From Myxococcales bacterium (GTDB lineage: Bacteria > Myxococcota > Myxococcia > Myxococcales > Anaeromyxobacteraceae), in contig JAJXSQ010000107.1 of assembly GCA_021784495.1 (NCBI GenBank), forward strand, positions 1-7,270: a stretch of 7,270 bases of DNA. The letters run 5' to 3'. Shown here one piece after another: positions 1 to 7,270 of this stretch. Positions within the stretch are counted from its first letter, which is position 1. Each line of letters opens with the position of its first letter. Under the pieces are notes generated by a model. That model worked only from the letters and a program-made list of their open reading frames with translations, was not told the DNA's origin and made no database searches. Position numbers and translations under genes: made by a program.

Positions 1-75
1 GTCGCGGGCGGGGGCGCCGGGCGCGCCGCCGGGGGGCGCGCCGCCCGCCGGGGAGAGGTCGCCGTCGGCCTCCAC
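1..75 (-). CDS. Possible 5' end of the next pil-cluster gene (pilS-like position), partial
   Basis: After the pilC stop, a GTG codon at 75-73 opens a frame that stays open to the window edge (25 codons). An in-frame TAG lies only three codons upstream, because this frame is the continuation of the pilC frame, so this GTG is the first possible start. The visible peptide begins V-E-A-D-G-D-L-S-P and then becomes Gly/Ala/Pro-rich, with no recognisable domain. By analogy with the Myxococcus order pilB-pilT-pilC-pilS-pilR-pilA, a membrane histidine kinase PilS is expected here; that is inference from position only. No convincing ribosome binding site precedes the GTG, so the true start could be further downstream, outside the window. 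Confidence 0.3.
   Translation of the reverse strand, partial: MEADGDLSPAGGAPPGGAPGAPARD
19..45. repeat. Imperfect 15-bp tandem repeat with two GGCGCGCC palindromes
   Basis: The 12-mer gggcgcgccgcc occurs at 19-30 and 34-45, a period of 15 bp. Each copy contains the 8-bp palindrome GGCGCGCC (20-27 and 35-42), so the two copies could also pair as an 8-bp stem with a 7-nt loop. If the downstream reading frame is real, the repeat encodes two Gly-Gly-Ala-Pro units. No T-run follows in the direction of pilC transcription, so it does not look like a standard terminator. Confidence 0.5.
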
Positions 76-81
76 GGGGCG

Positions 82-1368
82 CTACTTGATCGTCCCGGCG
101 AGGCTGAAGATCGGCAGGTACATGGCGATCATGAAGTACCCGACCGTACCGCCGAGGAAGACCATCATGATCGGCTCGATGGAGCTGGTGAGCGCGGCGA
201 CCGCGACGTCGACCTCGTCGTCGTAGAAGTCGGCGATCTTGCCGAGCATCTGGTCCATGGCGCCGGTCGCCTCGCCGACGCCGATCATCTGGACCACCAT
301 CGCCGGGAAGACGCCGGTCTCGGCGAGCGGCCCGGCGATGTTCTTCCCCTCCGAGATCTTGGCCCGCACGTGCAGGATGGCCGCCTGCACCGTCCGGTTG
401 CCGGCCGACTTGGCGACGATCTCCAGCGCGTCGAGGATGGGGACGCCGGAGGAGAGCATGGTGCCGAAGGTCCGGGTGAAGCGGGCCACGGCCACCTTGC
501 GGATGAGCGGGCCGAAGAGCGGCGTCTTGAGGATGAACCGGTGCCAGAGCTCCTGTCCGCGCCCCTTCGAGATCCAGACCTTGAAGCCGATCCCGGCGGC
601 GAGCGGGATCCCGAGGATCAGGAACCAGTTGCTCCGGAAGGCGTGGGAGACGTCGATCAGCGCCTGGGTCGGGCCGGGGAGCGCGCCGCCCATGTCCTTG
701 AACATCTTCTCGAAGGTCGGGACGACGAAGGAGATGAGGACGCCGACCACCGCCACCGCGATGGTGAGGACGATGGCCGGGTAGACCATCGCGCCGCGGA
801 CCCGCCGCACCAGCTTGTCGTTCTTCTCGATGTAGGCGCCGAGCCGCTGCAGGATGGTGTCGAGGATGCCGCCGATCTCGCCGGCGCGGACGAGCTGGAC
901 GAAGAGCTCGTCGAAGACCCGCGGGTGGTCGGCCAGGGCGTCGGCGAAGGTGGAGCCCGACTCGACCTTGGTCTTCACCTGCCCGAGGATGACGCGGAAG
1001 CGCGGGTTGTCGGCCTGGGTCGCGATGATGTCGAGCGCCTGCACCAGCGGCAGGCCGGCGTCGATCATCACCGAGAACTGCCGGGTGAAGACCAGGATGT
1101 CCTTGGTGGTGACGCCGCCGGCGCCGGGGAGCCGGGGGAGCCGGAGCTCGCGCGCCTTGCGCTTGAGCGTGCCGACCTCGATCCCCATCTGGCCGAGCCG
1201 CTGCCGCGCCGCGGCCTCGTCGGCCGCCTCGATCTCGCCGGAGCGCGCGTCGCCCCCCTGCCGCGAGGTCCCCGACCACCGCCAGACGGTCGCCCGCGGC
1301 GCCGCCGCGGCGGTCCGGACCTTCGCGGTCTTCGCGGTCTTGGCGGTGACGGTCGCTGCCTGGGCCAT
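82..1368 (-). CDS. pilC: Type IV pilus inner-membrane platform protein PilC
   Basis: Polytopic inner-membrane protein of the type IV pilus motor; it couples the cytoplasmic ATPases PilB and PilT to pilin insertion and removal. The 428 residues show the two T2SSF (GspF-type) domains of the family: the first near residues 93-216, opening with F-T-R-Q-F-S-V-M-I-D-A-G-L-P, and the second near 296-418, with the matching F-T-R-T-F-G-T-M-L-S-S-G-V-P. Hydrophobic segments lie near 195-216, 248-266 and 396-420, the usual three-helix topology, and G-E-x-x-G motifs follow each repeat opening. The ATG at 1368 is preceded by GAGG at 1374-1377 with a 5-nt spacer. Residues 1-26 form an Ala/Lys-rich leader ahead of the usual W-x-G start region and include three T-A-K repeats. 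Last of the three motor genes, 80 bp after pilT. Both T2SSF repeats are intact, and the companion pilT argues for PilC rather than GspF. Confidence 0.97.
   Translation of the reverse strand: MAQAATVTAKTAKTAKVRTAAAAPRATVWRWSGTSRQGGDARSGEIEAADEAAARQRLGQMGIEVGTLKRKARELRLPRLPGAGGVTTKDILVFTRQFSVMIDAGLPLVQALDIIATQADNPRFRVILGQVKTKVESGSTFADALADHPRVFDELFVQLVRAGEIGGILDTILQRLGAYIEKNDKLVRRVRGAMVYPAIVLTIAVAVVGVLISFVVPTFEKMFKDMGGALPGPTQALIDVSHAFRSNWFLILGIPLAAGIGFKVWISKGRGQELWHRFILKTPLFGPLIRKVAVARFTRTFGTMLSSGVPILDALEIVAKSAGNRTVQAAILHVRAKISEGKNIAGPLAETGVFPAMVVQMIGVGEATGAMDQMLGKIADFYDDEVDVAVAALTSSIEPIMMVFLGGTVGYFMIAMYLPIFSLAGTIK
1321..1347 (-). repeat. Three tandem 9-bp units in the 5' end of pilC
   Basis: On the + strand, cttcgcggt occurs at 1321-1329 and again at 1330-1338, followed by cttggcggt at 1339-1347, which differs at one base. 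The units encode Thr-Ala-Lys three times (PilC residues 8-16). The unit is a multiple of three, so gain or loss of copies would keep the frame and alter only the length of a basic N-terminal leader. Confidence 0.85.
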
Positions 1369-1395
1369 GGTCGCCTCGTTCGCTGGCGGTCCGGG

Positions 1396-1424
1396 ATCCT
1401 AGCCCACGGCGGGGCGCCGGTCGA
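1396..1424 (-). promoter_or_regulatory. Possible sigma70-type promoter for pilC
   Basis: In the 80-bp gap between pilT and pilC, read on the - strand, TCGACC (1419-1424, 4 of 6 to TTGACA) is followed by exactly 17 bp and then TAGGAT (1396-1401, 4 of 6 to TATAAT). The predicted start near 1389 would give a leader of about 20 nt containing the GAGG ribosome binding site of pilC. Matches of this quality arise by chance, so this is a candidate only. The gap also holds a 5-bp GC stem (1431-1435 with 1443-1447) just after the pilT stop, without a U-tract. Confidence 0.3.
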
Positions 1425-1448
1425 ATGCGCGGCCCCGCGCCCGGGCCC

Positions 1449-2549
1449 CTACCCTCGCACCGGCGCCGCCCCGGGGCGGGGCGGGGCGCCCGCCTGGAGG
1501 AGGTTGCGCAGCTCGTCGGGGTCGGAGGAGCGGGCCAGCGCGTCCTCGATCGAGACCAGCTTCCGCGCCACGGCCGAGGCCAGGCTCTGGTTGAAGGTCT
1601 GCATCCCGAAGCGCGACTGCCCCACCTGCATCTGCGAGTAGATCTGGTGGACCTTGTCCTCCCGGATCAGGTTGCGGATCGCCGCGTTCGGGATCAGCAC
1701 CTCCGAGATCAGCACCCGCCCCGACGCGCCCATGCGCGGGAGCAGGTTCTGGGTGAGCACCGCCTCGAGGACGAAGGAGAGCTGCGCCCGGACCTGCCCC
1801 TGCTGGTAGGGCGGGAACATGTCCAGGATCCGGTTGATGGTCTGGACCGCGCTGTTGGTGTGGAGGGTGGCGAAGGCGAGGTGGCCGGTCTCGGCGATGG
1901 TGAGCGCCGCCTCGGTCGTCTCCAGGTCGCGCATCTCGCCGATCAGGACCACGTCGGGATCCTGGCGGAGGATGTACTTGAGCGCCTTCTTGAAGGACTT
2001 GGTGTCCTCCCCGACCTCGCGCTGGTTCACCACGCAGTTCTTGTGGGAGTGGAGGTACTCGATCGGATCCTCGACGGTGATGATGTGCTCGTGCCGCTCG
2101 GTGTTGATCTGGTCGATGATCCCGGCGAGGGTCGTGGACTTGCCCGAGCCGGTGGGGCCGGTGACCAGGATGAGGCCGCGCGGCTTCTTGGCCAGCTCGG
2201 CGACCACCGGCGGCAGCCCGAGCTCGCCGAGGGCGCGGATCTTGAACGGGATGGTCCGGAAGGCGGCGGCCACCGCCCCGCGCTGCAGGAAGACGTTGGC
2301 GCGGAAGCGGGAGAGGGTCTTCACCCCGAAGGAGAGGTCGAGCTCGTCCTCCTCCTCGAACTTGTGCTTCTGGGCGTCGGTGAGGATCGAGTAGCAGAGC
2401 TGCTTGGTCTCGGCCGGGGAGAGCGGCGGCGTCTTGAGCGGGACGAGCCGGCCGTCGATCCGGAGCTGGGGCGGCGAGCCGGTGGTCAGGTGGAGGTCGC
2501 TCGCCCCCTTCTCGACCATGGCGCGGAGCAGCTGGTGGAGGTTGATCAC
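1449..2549 (-). CDS. pilT: Type IV pilus retraction ATPase PilT
   Basis: Hexameric cytoplasmic ATPase that powers pilus retraction by returning pilins to the membrane, giving twitching motility. The 366-residue length is typical. An N-terminal PAS-like domain (about 1-100, with G-A-S-D-L-H at 15-20) is followed by the RecA-like core: Walker A G-P-T-G-S-G-K-S-T at 131-139, an Asp box around E160-D-P-I-E-Y, Walker B D-V-V-L-I-G-E-M-R-D at 199-208, and a His box T-G-H-L-A-F-A-T-L-H-T-N at 221-232. The C-terminal A-I-R-N-L-I-R-E at 290-297 is the motif that marks PilT and separates it from PilB/GspE. The start is GTG at 2549, 18 bp after pilB, with GGAG at 2555-2558 (5-nt spacer); the first residues, I-N-L-H-Q-L-L, match the usual PilT N terminus, so the internal ATG at 2519 is not preferred. 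The C terminus (about 354-366) is a Pro/Gly/Ala tail. Likely cotranscribed with pilB. Confidence 0.98.
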   Translation of the reverse strand: MINLHQLLRAMVEKGASDLHLTTGSPPQLRIDGRLVPLKTPPLSPAETKQLCYSILTDAQKHKFEEEDELDLSFGVKTLSRFRANVFLQRGAVAAAFRTIPFKIRALGELGLPPVVAELAKKPRGLILVTGPTGSGKSTTLAGIIDQINTERHEHIITVEDPIEYLHSHKNCVVNQREVGEDTKSFKKALKYILRQDPDVVLIGEMRDLETTEAALTIAETGHLAFATLHTNSAVQTINRILDMFPPYQQGQVRAQLSFVLEAVLTQNLLPRMGASGRVLISEVLIPNAAIRNLIREDKVHQIYSQMQVGQSRFGMQTFNQSLASAVARKLVSIEDALARSSDPDELRNLLQAGAPPRPGAAPVRG

Positions 2550-2567
2550 GCGGGCTCCGGGGCGGGG

Positions 2568-4280
<1,713 letters not shown>

Positions 4281-4332
4281 GCGTCGCGTCCCCTTGGGAG
4301 GAATGGCCGGGGGTGCCCCGGGCCGATCGATG

Positions 4333-4361
4333 ATGCTAGGACCGCCGGCCCCCCCGGTCAA
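4333..4361 (-). promoter_or_regulatory. Sigma70-type promoter of pilB
   Basis: On the - strand, TTGACC (4356-4361, 5 of 6 to consensus) is followed by a 17-bp spacer and TAGCAT (4333-4338, 4 of 6). The predicted start is near 4326, leaving a leader of about 46 nt that contains the pilB ribosome binding site. The G-rich spacer contains a run of seven G. This is the best promoter match I saw in the window. It would let pilB-pilT(-pilC) be transcribed independently of ribF. Confidence 0.55.
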
Positions 4362-4369
4362 GGGACGGG

Positions 4370-4387
4370 CCGCGGTGGACTCCGCGG
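4370..4387 (-). terminator. GC-only hairpin between ribF and pilB, weak terminator candidate
   Basis: CCGCGG at 4382-4387 and CCGCGG at 4370-4375 can pair as a 6-bp stem with a 6-nt loop, beginning 25 nt after the ribF stop. No U-run follows (the next bases on the - strand read CCCGTCCCTTG), so it is at best a weak or factor-assisted terminator. It ends 8 bp before the pilB -35 element and could equally be a protein-binding site. Confidence 0.2.
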
Positions 4388-4388
4388 A

Positions 4389-4400
4389 TTTCCTGGGAAA
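4389..4400. promoter_or_regulatory. Inverted repeat TTTCC-TG-GGAAA upstream of the pilB promoter
   Basis: A perfect 5-bp inverted repeat with a 2-bp centre, placed 27 bp upstream of the -35 element at 4361 and 12 bp after the ribF stop. It is one of the few AT-containing islands in this region. Symmetry and position are compatible with a transcription-factor site acting on pilB; no specific regulator family is recognised. Confidence 0.3.
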
Positions 4401-4412
4401 ACCGCCGCCCGG

Positions 4413-5381
4413 TCAGCGGACACCCGGCGCCAGCAGCTCCCGCGCCCTGGCCGCGTCCTCGGCGATCTGGGCGCGGAGCGCGTCGAGCGAGCCGAACCGG
4501 CGCTCCTCGCGCAGCCGCGCGACGAAGGCCACCCGGATCGGCTCGCCGTAGAGGTCGCGCCCGTCGAAGCCGAAGAGGTGGGCCTCGGCGGTGACCCGCC
4601 CGTCGAGCTCGACGGTCGGCTTCACCCCGACGTTGCAGACCCCGTCGTGGGCGGCGGCGCCGGACGCGCCGAGGGGCCCGGGGCGGCCGCCGACCCGCAC
4701 CCGGACCGCGTAGACCCCGCGCGCGGGGAGGAGCCCGTCGGTGCCGACGTTGGCGGTCGCGAAGCCGAGCCCGCGCCCCCGCCCGGCGCCGCGGACCACC
4801 ACCCCGTCGACGTCGTGGGGGCGGGCGAGCAGGAGCGCCGCCGCCTCCACCTGCCCCTCGAGCAGGAACTCGCGGATCTTGGTGGAGGAGACGACCAGCC
4901 CGCCCTCGGCCACCGGCGCCACGACCTCGAGCGCGATCCCGCGCGCGGCGAGGAGCGGGCCGAGCGCCTCGATCCGGGCCCGCTCGTGCCCGGCGGTGAA
5001 GTCGTGGCCGACGACCACCGCCCGGGCCCCCAGGGCCCCGGCGAGGTCGCGGCCGACGAAGTCGGCGACCGGCGTGGCGGCGTACCCGAGGTCGAAGGGC
5101 TGGACCACCACCGCGTCGAGCCCGGCCCCGGCGAGGAGCTCGAGCTTGCGCGGGAGCGGGGTGACGAGCGGCGGGGCGAGCGCCGGCCGCAGGACGCGGG
5201 CCGGGTGCGGCTCGAAGGTGAGGGCGCCGGCGCGCCCGCCGCCGGCGCGGGCGAGCTCGAGCGCCCGCGCCAGGAGCGCCCGGTGGCCGAGGTGGACCCC
5301 GTCTAGGTTGCCGATCGCCACCGCGCCGCCGCGGAGGGCGCCGGCCGCCGCGGCCTCGGCGAGCGAGCGGAGGATCTGCAT
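4413..5381 (-). CDS. ribF: Bifunctional riboflavin kinase / FMN adenylyltransferase RibF
   Basis: Cytoplasmic enzyme that phosphorylates riboflavin to FMN and adenylates FMN to FAD. The 322 residues match the usual size. The N-terminal nucleotidyltransferase domain (about 15-185) shows G-N-L-D-G-V-H-L-G-H at 24-33 with the HxGH motif, F-E-P-H-P at 56-60, V-V-G-H-D-F at 123-128 and V-S-S-T-K-I-R-E at 164-171. The C-terminal flavokinase domain (about 186-318) shows R-G-A-G-R-G-R-G-L-G-F-A-T-A-N-V at 197-212, G-V-Y-A-V at 222-226, G-V-C-N-V-G-V-K-P-T-V at 247-257 and the catalytic-Glu region E-A-H-L-F-G-F-D from 266. The family PTAN motif reads A-T-A-N here; the Thr and Asn ligands remain. The start ATG at 5381 follows AGGGAG at 5385-5390 with a short 3-nt spacer, and M-Q-I-L-R-S-L aligns with known starts. 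It precedes pilB by 132 bp on the same strand; any functional link to the pilus genes is unlikely. Confidence 0.96.
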   Translation of the reverse strand: MQILRSLAEAAAAGALRGGAVAIGNLDGVHLGHRALLARALELARAGGGRAGALTFEPHPARVLRPALAPPLVTPLPRKLELLAGAGLDAVVVQPFDLGYAATPVADFVGRDLAGALGARAVVVGHDFTAGHERARIEALGPLLAARGIALEVVAPVAEGGLVVSSTKIREFLLEGQVEAAALLLARPHDVDGVVVRGAGRGRGLGFATANVGTDGLLPARGVYAVRVRVGGRPGPLGASGAAAHDGVCNVGVKPTVELDGRVTAEAHLFGFDGRDLYGEPIRVAFVARLREERRFGSLDALRAQIAEDAARARELLAPGVR

Positions 5382-5388
5382 GCGCTCC

Positions 5389-5418
5389 CTGATAGGCCCG
5401 GGGGCGCGCCGGCGTCAA
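5389..5418 (-). promoter_or_regulatory. Possible ribF promoter overlapping its ribosome binding site
   Basis: On the - strand, TTGACG (5413-5418, 5 of 6) is followed by 18 bp and TATCAG (5389-5394, 4 of 6). Transcription would begin only about 1-2 nt before the ribF ATG, giving a practically leaderless message, while the -10 overlaps the Shine-Dalgarno AGGGAG (5385-5390). Either ribF has a leaderless transcript plus a longer one, or this match is fortuitous. The -35 lies within a perfect inverted repeat GGCGT-CAA-ACGCC (5411-5423), a possible operator in this 103-bp divergent intergenic region. Confidence 0.28.
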
Positions 5419-5746
5419 ACGCCATCGCCGCCGCGCGCCGCCGGCTCTTGCGGCCCCGGCCAGCCGGGCGTAGAAGGCGCGCCCATGACGCTCCACGCCG
5501 CCCTCGCGCTCTCGGTGGTCCTGGCGGCCGGCTACCTGCTCGCCGCCGGCCCGGGCCGCCTCCTCCCCGCCGTCGCGCTCCTCGGGGGCGGCGTCGAGCT
5601 GGCCACCTCGCTCGGCTGGGTCCGGCTCGGCCTCCGCGGGCCGACCGTCGCGCTGGCGCTCGGCCTCGCGATCGCCCTGCCGGGGATCGGGGTCTGGTGG
5701 CGCGCCGGCGGCAAGGGACCGCTCACCGGCGCGAGCGTCCTCGCCT

Positions 5747-7270
<1,524 letters not shown>

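Noticed and set aside
1431..1447. GC stem just after the pilT stop as an intrinsic terminator
   Set aside because: Only 5 bp with a 7-nt loop and no U-tract; it falls within a cluster expected to be cotranscribed.
1473..1486. Three G4 runs separated by single C on the + strand near the end of pilT, possible quadruplex
   Set aside because: Only three adjacent runs are present and no fourth run of G3 or more is close enough; the sequence is explained by Pro/Gly codons in the PilT tail.
4281..4412. Sigma54 promoter upstream of pilB
   Set aside because: I looked for a GG-N10-GC core of TGGCAC/TTGC type on the coding strand and saw none with adequate flanking match; the sigma70-like pair fits better.
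4336..5496. A 386-codon - strand frame overlapping ribF
   Set aside because: The product is almost entirely Arg/Ala/Gly/Pro and lies in another frame of ribF, which has complete family motifs.

Overview
The window reads as a chromosomal segment of a very GC-rich bacterium with almost all codons ending in G or C. The gene set and order (ribF, then pilB-pilT-pilC on the same strand) fit a myxobacterial deltaproteobacterium, most likely an Anaeromyxobacter-type organism. That placement is inferred from gene order, composition and protein character; no database search was possible.

Layout, left to right. Positions 1-75 (- strand) may be the first 25 codons of the next gene of the pilus cluster, expected by analogy with Myxococcus to be the sensor kinase gene pilS; only a low-complexity stretch is visible. 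Then, all on the - strand: pilC (82-1368, inner-membrane platform protein), pilT (1449-2549, retraction ATPase) and pilB (2568-4280, extension ATPase). Transcription runs pilB to pilT to pilC. Upstream of pilB on the same strand is ribF (4413-5381, bifunctional riboflavin kinase/FAD synthetase). A short gene for an unrecognised 103-residue membrane protein (5485-5796, + strand) diverges from ribF. It converges on, and overlaps by 50 bp, the 3' end of an aconitase gene (5747-7270, - strand) whose 5' part lies outside the window.

How the parts work together. PilB polymerises pilins at the base of the type IV pilus, PilC anchors the motor in the inner membrane, and PilT drives depolymerisation; together they give the extension-retraction cycle of twitching motility. 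PilB carries a tandem MshEN signature at its N terminus, the known cyclic-di-GMP-binding module of such ATPases, so extension is probably under second-messenger control. A good sigma70-like promoter (TTGACC, 17 bp, TAGCAT) lies upstream of pilB and settles the start codon at 4280. A weaker one in the pilT-pilC gap may give pilC extra transcription. RibF and aconitase are housekeeping enzymes with no evident link to the pilus.

I found no clearly undescribed system. The points most worth a second look are the MshEN module with an Asn in place of the usual Gly, the uncharacterised membrane protein with its antisense overlap with aconitase, the palindrome upstream of the pilB promoter, and the 9-bp tandem repeat in the pilC start region. 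The only intergenic stretches are short (6, 80, 18, 132 and 103 bp); none exceeds 300 bp.
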